DNA of 64,000 nt from Ruminococcus sp. 210702-SL.1.03 (GTDB taxonomy: Bacteria; Bacillota; Clostridia; Oscillospirales; Ruminococcaceae). Position numbers and translations under genes: made by a program. The notes under the pieces were generated by a model, which did no database searches, was not told the DNA's origin, and was given only the letters and a program-made list of their open reading frames with translations. The DNA lies in contig NZ_JAJCLZ010000010.1 in assembly GCF_020559915.1 (NCBI RefSeq), positions 1 through 64,000 on the forward strand. The letters run 5' to 3'. Shown piece by piece: positions 41,108 through 49,674 of this stretch. Every line of letters begins with the position of its first letter. Within the stretch, counting starts at the first letter, position 1.

Positions 41108-42943
41108 ATGGCTGACATTGGCAGACTGGCGATGAAAATATCGGCGGCGGCGTGCGCGATCATCATCGGCGCGAGCGCTTTCGGTCTGGAACACAAGCAG
41201 TATCAGCCTGACGGTTCGGACAAAATTTCGGGAGAGCCGCAGAGCATTCTCGCGAAGCTGCCTGCTGACAACGGCTTTGCGGAAGCTCTGAACGGCGATG
41301 AGAATGCCGAAGCGGAACACGAAGATCTTAGCGGTGATGAAGCGAAAAATGACCGCGATGATGATACGGAGAGCGAGGCTTCGGCTTCTCCGCGGCTGCC
41401 TGAGGAGCAAACTTCGGGCAGCGGCGGAGGAAATAATTGGGGCGGTACGTCGGACAGCGGCGGGTATGCCGACCCGACAAATTCGACCGGTGCGGATACC
41501 GACCTCTCGTCGGGAAATTCATCGGGCGGGGGCAATCAGCTTGCGGACGACGAGAGCCGCACCGACACCCCCGGTGATGACCCGCAGGACGGCGCGGAAA
41601 CTGACCAAGTCTACTTCAAAACGAGCATAATCGACGGCGAAACCGTGGAAAACGCGCAGTACGCTTTCACGATAACGCATCTGAAAAAAGAACTGAAACT
41701 CAAACGGCTTGACGTCAGCGTAAACGGCTCGAAAGTGCCTTACAAGGGCGAGGTTACGCTTTCGGCGGAGAACGGCGGGCGCAACAAGATACGGGTAGCG
41801 GCGACGTATACTGACAAAGATGGAAAAGTTTACTCCGGCTACCGCGAGTATACGGTATATCTGAAAGAGGCGCAGAGCGAGCCCGACCCGCCTCAGCCGG
41901 CCGAGCCGAAGCTTGAAACCAGTCTGTATTCGCACACGCAGTCAGACCCGCAGCTGAACTTCACGGCGTATGTTAGCGGTGAGGCTGAGAATGTAAAGAT
42001 AACCATTTATCACAAAAATAAGAAGCTGAAAAGTGCGGACGGCCAGTACTCGTGTACACTGGATATGGGGTTAAATACCATACGAATCAGCGCAAAATAC
42101 GAATACGATGGCGAGCAGAAGCAGGAAGATCTGACTTTTGAAATTAAACTTATTGCGCAAACTACGCCGGAAACCGCGCCGTATCTGGCGTACCAAAATG
42201 TGCCCGAAAATGTGCGCGGAACGCTGTATACGCTGGATCTGGCGCCGCGCGACTGCGACGGCAACAAGCTTTTTTACAATAATCTTTTTGTGCGCTTGAA
42301 CGGCGCGGAGATTCATTACCAGTGGGACGGCGAGTACACAAGCTACCTGCTGAATTTGGTCGGCGGCGAGAACACGCTGGACATACGGATCACCGATAAT
42401 CAGGGCAGATATGCAGATTTTTCCTATGCGATACAGTGCACGGCTTTGCAGGACGGCGACCTAATCGGCGTTGCGACCATGCAGATCGACGCGAATGTGC
42501 TCGGTCTGGGAACTATTGTCAGCGACATGACTGTCGGAATCCGTCAAGGCGAATCGGCGGCGGAGTCGATAGTGAACGCTTTGGAGAATTACGGATTTAA
42601 TGTAAGCAGTACTGGAAGCTTTGGCGAAGCGTTTTACATTGCCGGACTTCACAAGGCAGGCATGGCGGCGGGCGCGGCGATCGACCCCGAGCTGAAAAAG
42701 CGCATCGACGCCGACCCGATGATACATTACACGAGCAACAGCGATCCCGATGGGCTGAGCGAGAAGGATTATACGACCGGCTCAGGCTGGATGATAACGG
42801 TAAACGACCATTTCACGAGCTACGGAACGAGTGATATGCACCTGAAAGACGGTGACAAACTTCGGCTGAGATACACATTGGCGTACGGAAAAGACATAGG
42901 CGGATACACTGAGGGCGACGAAAATTATGACATTTGCTTCTAA
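41108..42943 (+). CDS. Secreted protein with C-terminal DUF4430 (transcobalamin-like beta) domain
   Basis: A 611-residue exported protein. It has an N-terminal signal/anchor helix (about 10-25) and an acidic, Gly/Ser-rich linker to about 165. Two or more Ig-like beta modules follow (DGETVENAQYAFTITHLKKE and YSHTQSDPQLNFTAYVSG). A C-terminal DUF4430-like domain (about 455-605) has the pattern SIVNALENYGFNV then GSGWMITVNDHFTSYGTSDM then LKDGDKLRLRYTL. DUF4430 is the fold of the beta domain of transcobalamin and intrinsic factor, so cobalamin contact is likely. The stop overlaps the next gene by 17 bp. Strong ribosome site AAAGGAG. Confidence 0.82.
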   Translation: MADIGRLAMKISAAACAIIIGASAFGLEHKQYQPDGSDKISGEPQSILAKLPADNGFAEALNGDENAEAEHEDLSGDEAKNDRDDDTESEASASPRLPEEQTSGSGGGNNWGGTSDSGGYADPTNSTGADTDLSSGNSSGGGNQLADDESRTDTPGDDPQDGAETDQVYFKTSIIDGETVENAQYAFTITHLKKELKLKRLDVSVNGSKVPYKGEVTLSAENGGRNKIRVAATYTDKDGKVYSGYREYTVYLKEAQSEPDPPQPAEPKLETSLYSHTQSDPQLNFTAYVSGEAENVKITIYHKNKKLKSADGQYSCTLDMGLNTIRISAKYEYDGEQKQEDLTFEIKLIAQTTPETAPYLAYQNVPENVRGTLYTLDLAPRDCDGNKLFYNNLFVRLNGAEIHYQWDGEYTSYLLNLVGGENTLDIRITDNQGRYADFSYAIQCTALQDGDLIGVATMQIDANVLGLGTIVSDMTVGIRQGESAAESIVNALENYGFNVSSTGSFGEAFYIAGLHKAGMAAGAAIDPELKKRIDADPMIHYTSNSDPDGLSEKDYTTGSGWMITVNDHFTSYGTSDMHLKDGDKLRLRYTLAYGKDIGGYTEGDENYDICF

Positions 42944-44351
42944 ATTTTTGCGATTTTTTTGCACCACGGTAATGGTTTTTACGCTGGTCGGAGGGCTGAA
43001 AGCGAGCGCGGAAGAGCCGAAAAGGGAACTTCTGACGGCGGAAATTTACCAAGAAAGCGTGCAAAAAGCGCTCAAGTGGGAGCGTAAAAAGCTTGCTTCC
43101 GATAGCCTTTGTGATGGATTTTTGGCGCATGATCTAGCGGGAACTTCCGAAGGAGATTGGTTCGTTTTGGCTGAACGCGTACTCGATATTGATGATAATT
43201 ATGATGATTACGCTCGCGTTTCAGTTGAAAAATTAGCAGATTTTATGCTTGGACCCGATGGCGGATACCTAACCGAGCCTGCGAGAATAGCTGTTGCGGC
43301 GGTGCTCTGTGATGAAGATCAGCGCGAAAATTTTGCGAAATTAGTGGACCTGGACATCTCGCAGGCGGGCGCAAATGAGCTTGCATGGCTCGCCGCGGCA
43401 CAGAATTTTTGCAGTCTTGACAATGCAAAAACGGTCAAAAAGCTCTGCAAAATGCAGCAGTCGGACGGCGGTTTCGGGCTTTCAAACAGCGATGCAGACA
43501 TCACTGCGATGGCGCTCATGGCGCTTCCGAAAGACGGTGAAAACGCAGAAAAAGCGCTGGATTATCTGAAAAAATACTTTGCTGAAACGGACGAAATATC
43601 GTGCGAAACGGCAGCACAAATGATAATTGGACTTTGCGCACAGGGCGTGAATTGCAGCGAAAGCAGTGATTTTACAAAGGAAAACGGCGTACGGCTGACG
43701 GATATTCTGCTGAGCTATCAGACAGATGACGGCGGTTTTTCACACGTTTACGGTGACGAATCGAACACGATCGCAACGATGGAAGCGCTTGCGGCGCTGG
43801 CTGTTCAGGGGTATTTTTCAGTCGTCGGAGAGTATTATTTGAACGAAAACTTTGCTTTGACAGACGTACTTTCAACTGAAAATCCGTTTGCAGAGGGCTT
43901 TTTTAAGTACGATTCTGATCAAATCGAGTCGATAGATGAACCGCTTGCAAGTGATTTCTCAATGATTTCAGAACTGAAAAATCGTGCTGATGAGTACGGC
44001 ATTGATGATGAAACGCTTGATATTTTGAAAGAAAAGTATGCGATTTCAAAGCGTAAATGTGATGAGATCGAGAAGCTTAATGCTAAAATCAGAGAGAATT
44101 TTTACCCTGCAAGCGATGTGAATTTCACAAAATTGAGCAAAATTTCAGCGCTGAATGAAGAAATTTCTTCATATAAATCGGCTGATAAAGAGCTGATTTT
44201 GAGCGCTAACGAGTTGTCTGAACGTGAAAAAGCTTTAAAAAAAGAGGCTGCAGCGGGTGCAATTTTAATTATAATTTTGGCATGCAGCGGCGTTATATAC
44301 ATTATAAAAAGGACAAAATCACATGAGCAATTACGCAAAAAAGATATTTGA
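42927..44351 (+). CDS. Membrane-anchored alpha/alpha-barrel repeat protein resembling the transcobalamin alpha domain
   Basis: A 474-residue protein with a signal peptide (1-28), a helical repeat domain (about 35-330) and a C-terminal membrane helix (about 445-465) with a basic tail. The repeats carry the squalene-cyclase/prenyltransferase-type QSDGGFGLSNSDADITAMALMAL and QTDDGGFSHVYGDESNTIATMEALAAL. That alpha6/alpha6 barrel is also the cobalamin-holding alpha domain of transcobalamin and intrinsic factor. Its neighbours supply the matching DUF4430 domain. A coiled-coil region (about 340-440) precedes the anchor. From here base composition drops toward AT-rich. It overlaps the MoxR gene by 29 bp. 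Confidence 0.8.
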   Translation: MTFASKFLRFFCTTVMVFTLVGGLKASAEEPKRELLTAEIYQESVQKALKWERKKLASDSLCDGFLAHDLAGTSEGDWFVLAERVLDIDDNYDDYARVSVEKLADFMLGPDGGYLTEPARIAVAAVLCDEDQRENFAKLVDLDISQAGANELAWLAAAQNFCSLDNAKTVKKLCKMQQSDGGFGLSNSDADITAMALMALPKDGENAEKALDYLKKYFAETDEISCETAAQMIIGLCAQGVNCSESSDFTKENGVRLTDILLSYQTDDGGFSHVYGDESNTIATMEALAALAVQGYFSVVGEYYLNENFALTDVLSTENPFAEGFFKYDSDQIESIDEPLASDFSMISELKNRADEYGIDDETLDILKEKYAISKRKCDEIEKLNAKIRENFYPASDVNFTKLSKISALNEEISSYKSADKELILSANELSEREKALKKEAAAGAILIIILACSGVIYIIKRTKSHEQLRKKDI

Positions 44352-45264
44352 TGAAGTGAATAAATCGCTCAAAGGCAAGGAGAAAGCTGTGAAAAAGGCT
44401 GTTGTTACACTCGCTGCGGGCGGACATTTACTGCTTGAGGACGTGCCAGGAGTCGGAAAAACTACGCTCTCAAAGGCGCTTGCGGCGGCGGCGGGACTTG
44501 AAACCAAGCGTGTTCAGTTCACGCCGGATACTCTTCCGAGCGACATTACGGGCTTTACGCTTTGGGACGCTGCTTCAGGACAATTCAGATTTCACAGCGG
44601 CGCGGTAATGACGAACATTCTGCTTGCGGACGAGATAAACCGCACTTCCCCGAGAACTCAGGCGGCTCTTTTGCAGGCAATGGAGGAAAATTGCGTAAGT
44701 GAGGACGGAAAAACTTACGAGTTGGAGTCGCCATTTATGGTAATCGCGACGCAAAATCCCTACGGTTCGGCAGGCACGATGCCGCTTCCAAACTCACAGC
44801 TCGACCGTTTTATGATGAAAATCTCACTCGGCAGACCCACGCAGACGGAGCTTTCGGAGTTGCTTTTACACCGCGCCGAGCATCCAAAAACGGAGATCAA
44901 CGCGGTCTGCGGCAGGGAAGAAGTGCTGAAAATGCAAGTCGATTGCGATAAAATTTTCTTCTCACAGCCGATTGCGGAGTGGCTTGCGGCGCTTATCGAG
45001 GCGACGAATTGTGATGAAAATGTTGCTCAGGGAGTAAGTCCACGTGGCGCGATCGCGATCATGAAAGCAGCAAAAGCTATGGCTTATTTTGATGAGCGCG
45101 ACTATGTTTTGCCTGCTGACATCGCGGAGATTTTCACGGAATCGGCAGCACACAGACTCGTTTTGACACCAAATGCAGCGGCTCAGAGCGTAAAAGCAGA
45201 CGAAATTTGCACGAAAATTCTCGTAAATTTACCTCCGCCGCACATGAAAGGAAAGACAAAGTGA
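44323..45264 (+). CDS. MoxR-family AAA+ ATPase
   Basis: A 313-residue MoxR-type AAA+ ATPase. Walker A is EDVPGVGKTTLSKAL, Walker B is ILLADEINRTSPRTQAALLQAMEE, and sensor 1 is VIATQNPYGSAGTMPLP. MoxR ATPases work as chaperones with DUF58 and VWA proteins to mature or insert metal or cofactor enzymes. Here it is followed by DUF58 and transglutaminase genes, the classic triad, but inside a cobalamin-regulated operon. Start ATG has AAAGGA. Its substrate could be the surface corrinoid-binding proteins, which is speculation. Confidence 0.92.
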   Translation: MSNYAKKIFDEVNKSLKGKEKAVKKAVVTLAAGGHLLLEDVPGVGKTTLSKALAAAAGLETKRVQFTPDTLPSDITGFTLWDAASGQFRFHSGAVMTNILLADEINRTSPRTQAALLQAMEENCVSEDGKTYELESPFMVIATQNPYGSAGTMPLPNSQLDRFMMKISLGRPTQTELSELLLHRAEHPKTEINAVCGREEVLKMQVDCDKIFFSQPIAEWLAALIEATNCDENVAQGVSPRGAIAIMKAAKAMAYFDERDYVLPADIAEIFTESAAHRLVLTPNAAAQSVKADEICTKILVNLPPPHMKGKTK

Positions 45265-46118
45265 TAGTTGAAGTAATATTATCACTTTTGATTTCTTTGA
45301 TCGTTTGGCAGATTTTTGCGTCAATCATCACATTTTTAATTCCGATTCATTTGAAAAATGAAACGAAAATCAGCAAATATCGAATTGAATTGAAGCTGAA
45401 AAACACATTGAAATTCGATTTTTCGTGGTCAATTACTGCGAAAATTCAACTTGAAAATCTGTATACTAACGAGAAAACTGAACTGAAAATCAAGCGTACA
45501 TCTTCTGTAAACGGGTTGCTTTCACTTGGAATCGATGTAAAAAACTCAACTTGTGGACTGCTTAATGTTGAGATTTCTGATGTGAAAATTACTCGTTTCG
45601 GTTCGATATTTGGTCGAAAAATTCAAATCGCAAACTCTGAACCATGTCTTATAATGCCTGAGGTTTTGCCTGAAATTTTGAATTTTGAACTATCTGATAG
45701 CAATATTTTTTCTCAAAAAAAAGGCAATGGACTGCGCGATGGTGTTCGTGAATATCAATTGGGTGATTCGATGCGCGATATTCATATGAAACTGTCTGCA
45801 AAAGCTGGAAAATACATGATTTCTGAACGACCTAACGGTGGAGAAGGCGTAGTGAATATTGTATTTTGTTATTCCGATGATGTCGATATTTCTCAAAAAA
45901 ATGCATCGCTTTTGCTAACTTTAATGTACGATTGCTTTGCAAAAGGCGGGGAGTGTGCAGTGAAAATCGGCGATGAAATAGTACATGTTCAAGGTGAATG
46001 GGACGTCCAAAGTACTTTTCTGAAACTTTTTTCTAACGATAAAAAGTCATTTTTTTCTCGTTCAGCAAATGATTTTGATGGTATTTTGATTGAAAATGGT
46101 GAGGTGCATAAGACTTGA
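45261..46118 (+). CDS. DUF58 protein
   Basis: A 285-residue DUF58 member, partner of MoxR. Two N-terminal hydrophobic stretches (about 5-35) anchor it. A beta-rich domain follows, and the family signature RDGVREYQLGDSMRDIHMKLSAKAGKYMISE lies near residue 175. The GTG at 45261 overlaps the MoxR stop (GTGA) and is served by AAAGGAAAG. Upstream in-frame codons belong to MoxR sequence and are rejected. Codons are strongly AT-rich compared with genes before 42.9 kb. Its own stop overlaps the next start (TTGA). Confidence 0.88.
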   Translation: MIVEVILSLLISLIVWQIFASIITFLIPIHLKNETKISKYRIELKLKNTLKFDFSWSITAKIQLENLYTNEKTELKIKRTSSVNGLLSLGIDVKNSTCGLLNVEISDVKITRFGSIFGRKIQIANSEPCLIMPEVLPEILNFELSDSNIFSQKKGNGLRDGVREYQLGDSMRDIHMKLSAKAGKYMISERPNGGEGVVNIVFCYSDDVDISQKNASLLLTLMYDCFAKGGECAVKIGDEIVHVQGEWDVQSTFLKLFSNDKKSFFSRSANDFDGILIENGEVHKT

Positions 46119-48250
46119 AGTTGTCGATTTTGAAACAAAACAGCTCTGATAAAATGGATTTTGCATCATCATTTGCACTTTTGTTCTTAGCAATTTGCTC
46201 GTTATTTTTATCGTTTTCTCTGATTTTTGATTCATTTTCTGCAATATATTTTTTTATAATGTTAGCTATTTCCATGCTTTTTTCAATCTCGATCATCAAA
46301 AAATCCAAGAAAATTTCGCTTATTATAGCGGTCATCTTACCGATTCTTTACGTTATCTTTCATAATGATTTAATTGATTTTTTTGCCGCATTGCTCAATA
46401 AAATTCAGCTTATCATGTTTGAAAAGTATGCCTTTTCAGTGCATTTATTTAATTCAAGTGGCACATCTTTTGCTGCAAAAATCATTTTTCTGAGTTGCCT
46501 TTTGCTTCTATTTTCTTGGATCTTTTTCAGTGATTCTAAAATTTTGAAAGCTGTTTTTCTTTCGTTAATGATAGTTTTTGTGGCCTTTTTAGGCAATATT
46601 TTATCTGTAGTTTTGGCGATTTTTTGCACATTAATTATGATTTTTTATAATAAAAAGCGCTCTTTTTTGGATGTGATGTCCCGAAGTTTTGCGATAATTT
46701 CCGCATTATCTATCTTCATCTCTGCGCAATTTATGCAGGTTTTCTCAAAAAAAATCACCATGAATATTTCAAATTCAGTATATGGCGGCGATGGTTTTCA
46801 GTTGCCAATGGGTGATCTAAGTGATTCAAAACCTTTCCGGCCTAAAGGTTTCTCATCGCTTGAAGTTGTGATGGATACGCCCGAAGCCATGTATTTGCAC
46901 GGTTTTTTGGGGTATAATTATTCTGATGGCAAATGGCAGACGGCAGATTATTCGCAGATCAGTGATTACTCAGAAAAGTTGGCTTATTTGGATGCGCAGA
47001 GGTTCATTGCAGATTCTCAGACTGTCATTTTCGCAGAAAATTTTGCTGATGATTTCTCTTTTAATAATGTAACTGTGACGAATCTTGGCGCAAATTCAAG
47101 TGTATATTACACTCCTGCAACGGCAAAATATGATGCTTCACCTCGCTTTTTTTCGTCAGGAGGATTTGAAAATTCGAAAAAATTTGGCGAGAAAACGCCT
47201 GCTTCATCACTAACTATAGCAGATCTTATCCAAAATTCAAGTTCTTTTTCTAATAAATATCATGATGAAAACGACTTGCTTGACGAAACTTTTATTTCAA
47301 ATTCAGCAATCTTCGACGAGATCTACACACAGAATTTCACTAAACTACCCGACAATATCAACCGAATTTTAGATACTGAACTTGCTAAATATGATGTTGA
47401 GCGTGGCGATTTGAATGACATTGCCAACGTTATTTACGATTATCTTGGTGGTTTTTCGTATGATAATAATTCTTCTAATTTGACTTTGGAACAATTTTTA
47501 CAGACTTCTAAATCGGGATATTCGATTCATTTTGCAAGTGCTGCGACCGAGATCTTTAGATATTATGGCATACCTGCGCGCTATGCAGAGGGGTATATTG
47601 TTGATAAAAATGCGGTTAAAAACAAGCTTTCCGGTTCGCAAATTACTCTTACAGATGCCGATTTTCACGCTTGGACTGAGTACTATTTAACGGGGATCGG
47701 CTGGATCCCATTCGAGTCTACGCCCGAGTATTTTAATAAAATGCCGCTTCCAAATGGCGTTTCAGCAGAAAAATTGCTGGAACTGACGCAAAATAATGCT
47801 GCGATTCAGCAAGGAAATAATGTGGCTTCGGGTGAAAGAATTGCCGATAAAATTATAGATGATGAAGAGCAAACGAAGAATTATTATTTGATTTTTGCTC
47901 TTGCTCCGCTGTTTCTGGCTGCGATTCTTGTAGGTGTGCGAATTCTATATATAAGGAATAAGCTGAAATATGACGCTTCATTTGCTCTCCAAACTTGCGT
48001 TTCTCTCCTTAATTACCAGCAAAAACATGTTGAAATGGCAAATGGAATTTACGATTTTTCTGCATTAAGTGATGATTTACAAAGCCAGCTTGATGATTTC
48101 CAGAGTGCTTTAATGGAGAAAATCTATTCAAATCATTCTACAGTTCAAATTTCTGATTCACTTGGATTATTTAAAAGTGTAAAAAAATCGACCTTTGCAG
48201 ATTTAAATTTTTATCAAAAAATCATGTACACTATAAAGGTCTATTTTTGA
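46115..48250 (+). CDS. TgpA-like membrane transglutaminase homologue lacking the catalytic Cys
   Basis: A 711-residue membrane protein. About six membrane helices fill the first 220 residues. A transglutaminase-like domain (about 430-560) and another membrane helix (about 595-615) with a cytoplasmic tail follow. In the domain the usual GYCEHFASA motif reads SGYSIHFASAATEIFRYYGIP, so the nucleophilic Cys is Ser. The His is kept (DADFHAWTEYYL), and the third residue is Glu-like (IPFESTPEY). Catalysis is doubtful, and a binding role is more likely. TTG start, overlapping the DUF58 stop, with GAGGTG upstream. It completes the MoxR-DUF58-transglutaminase triad. Confidence 0.85.
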   Translation: MKLSILKQNSSDKMDFASSFALLFLAICSLFLSFSLIFDSFSAIYFFIMLAISMLFSISIIKKSKKISLIIAVILPILYVIFHNDLIDFFAALLNKIQLIMFEKYAFSVHLFNSSGTSFAAKIIFLSCLLLLFSWIFFSDSKILKAVFLSLMIVFVAFLGNILSVVLAIFCTLIMIFYNKKRSFLDVMSRSFAIISALSIFISAQFMQVFSKKITMNISNSVYGGDGFQLPMGDLSDSKPFRPKGFSSLEVVMDTPEAMYLHGFLGYNYSDGKWQTADYSQISDYSEKLAYLDAQRFIADSQTVIFAENFADDFSFNNVTVTNLGANSSVYYTPATAKYDASPRFFSSGGFENSKKFGEKTPASSLTIADLIQNSSSFSNKYHDENDLLDETFISNSAIFDEIYTQNFTKLPDNINRILDTELAKYDVERGDLNDIANVIYDYLGGFSYDNNSSNLTLEQFLQTSKSGYSIHFASAATEIFRYYGIPARYAEGYIVDKNAVKNKLSGSQITLTDADFHAWTEYYLTGIGWIPFESTPEYFNKMPLPNGVSAEKLLELTQNNAAIQQGNNVASGERIADKIIDDEEQTKNYYLIFALAPLFLAAILVGVRILYIRNKLKYDASFALQTCVSLLNYQQKHVEMANGIYDFSALSDDLQSQLDDFQSALMEKIYSNHSTVQISDSLGLFKSVKKSTFADLNFYQKIMYTIKVYF

Positions 48251-48264
48251 TTTAAGGAGTATTA

Positions 48265-48792
48265 ATGGATAAAATCAAGAAAAAACGCGTTGCAGAATAT
48301 TCGGCGATTGTCATTATATTTGCATTATTTGCAATTTTTTTTATTAAAAATATTCATCTTTCGACTACAGATGATCATGATAACAATAAAGAAAATCAAA
48401 ATTATCATGCAGATCTTTCAATAAATTTCGATCAAATATATGCCAAACATAATTATAAAAGGCTGAAAGAAGAATTGAAAAGTGGCGATCTTTTGCCTGA
48501 AAAACATTACTTTGCTGATAATGAAACGATTAGTTTTTCGGAGAATGACACGGTATTTGATGTTCTTTTATGTTATTGTGAGGAAAAAAATATATCTCTT
48601 GATTATCAAAAACCGTCTGAAAACATTTATAAAACAGCCTATATTAAAGGTATAGGCGGGCTTTATGAGGGCGATTGCACGAAGAGATCGGGCTGGGTCT
48701 ATTCGGTAAATGGTGATAAACCGAATGTTGGAATGTCGGATTATGTTCTTGAAGATGGCGATAATATTGTCATTTATTTTACGATTTATTAG
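48265..48792 (+). CDS. Membrane-anchored DUF4430 (transcobalamin-like beta) protein
   Basis: A 175-residue protein with an N-terminal membrane anchor (about 11-28), a His/Asn/Asp-rich linker, and a clear DUF4430 domain (about 85-175): FSENDTVFDVLLCYCEEKNI, then YIKGIGGLYEGDCTKRSGWVYSVNGDKPNVGMSDYVLEDGDNI. This is the small beta domain that caps cobalamin in transcobalamin and intrinsic factor. It lies 14 bp after the transglutaminase-like gene and 12 bp before the ECF T component. Ribosome site AAGGAG. It could deliver corrinoid to the transporter. Confidence 0.88.
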   Translation: MDKIKKKRVAEYSAIVIIFALFAIFFIKNIHLSTTDDHDNNKENQNYHADLSINFDQIYAKHNYKRLKEELKSGDLLPEKHYFADNETISFSENDTVFDVLLCYCEEKNISLDYQKPSENIYKTAYIKGIGGLYEGDCTKRSGWVYSVNGDKPNVGMSDYVLEDGDNIVIYFTIY

Positions 48793-48804
48793 GGATTATG
48801 ACGT

Positions 48805-49674
48805 ATGAAAAAGTTTTCGCAACTCAATTCTGGAGTTCTATTTTTGTTTTTTTTGTCAGTGATCGGCATCACAATGTTCACTCAGAACGTCTATTTGCGT
48901 GCGATTTCTCTTGTGATTTCGATTATAAATGCATGCTTTTTTGATGTTATAACAGATTATTTTAAGGACTTTCGGTTCTATTTAGCCGTGTTTTTGGTTA
49001 TCACAGTTTCAAATCCGCTGTTTGTTCACCGAGGAAATACAGTACTTTTTTATGTGAAAAACACACCAATAACGCTTGAAGCAATGGCGTATGGAGCTAA
49101 TTTTTCGCTTTCCATGATCGCAGTTTTGGCTTGGTTTCGTATTTTTTCTACACTAATGACTGCTGAAAAGATCGTCGAGATTTATGGTAAACGCTTTGCA
49201 ACATTAGGACTGATCGCTGCTTTGACGCTGAGATATGTTCCAGAATTCAAGCGACGTTTTGCCGAAATTGCCGATGCTCATCGTTCAGCAGGCTTGATAT
49301 GTGAGGATACTTGGTTTGAAAAAGTCAAAAGCTATCTGAAAATATTTATGTCGCTCGCTGAATTCTCATTTGAAAAGTCGGCAAATACGGCTGTTTCAAT
49401 GAACGCCAGAGGTTATTTATTACATAAACGCACGCAAATTTCGCACAGAAAATTTCAATTTAACGAACTTCTTGTGCTTATTTTGACGCTTGTCATTACA
49501 GTTTGTGTGATAGTTTTCTCCCTCACTCACAAACTTTCAACCTCGTTTTACCCGTCATTTAAAACGGATTTTTCCATGCTCCCGACAATTTTATTCACGA
49601 TTTTAACTCTTATACCGACATCTTTTGAATTGGAGGATAGACTAAAATGGCATTTATCGAATGCGAAAAATTAA
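48805..49674 (+). CDS. ecfT: ECF transporter transmembrane component EcfT
   Basis: A 289-residue membrane protein with five or six helices. It has the coupling-helix motif of ECF T components (TAVSMNARGYLL, with Ala-Arg-Gly) and a second related segment (AEIADAHRSAGL) that bind the two ATPase subunits. It forms a module with the A-A' fusion and S component that follow. The gene overlaps the ATPase gene by 28 bp. AT-rich codon use. Confidence 0.9.
   Translation: MKKFSQLNSGVLFLFFLSVIGITMFTQNVYLRAISLVISIINACFFDVITDYFKDFRFYLAVFLVITVSNPLFVHRGNTVLFYVKNTPITLEAMAYGANFSLSMIAVLAWFRIFSTLMTAEKIVEIYGKRFATLGLIAALTLRYVPEFKRRFAEIADAHRSAGLICEDTWFEKVKSYLKIFMSLAEFSFEKSANTAVSMNARGYLLHKRTQISHRKFQFNELLVLILTLVITVCVIVFSLTHKLSTSFYPSFKTDFSMLPTILFTILTLIPTSFELEDRLKWHLSNAKN

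Noticed and set aside
39670-41196. 508-codon leftward frame opposite the propeller gene
   Set aside because: Low-complexity Arg/Cys/Ser-rich shadow of the Ser/Ala stalk; no start signals.
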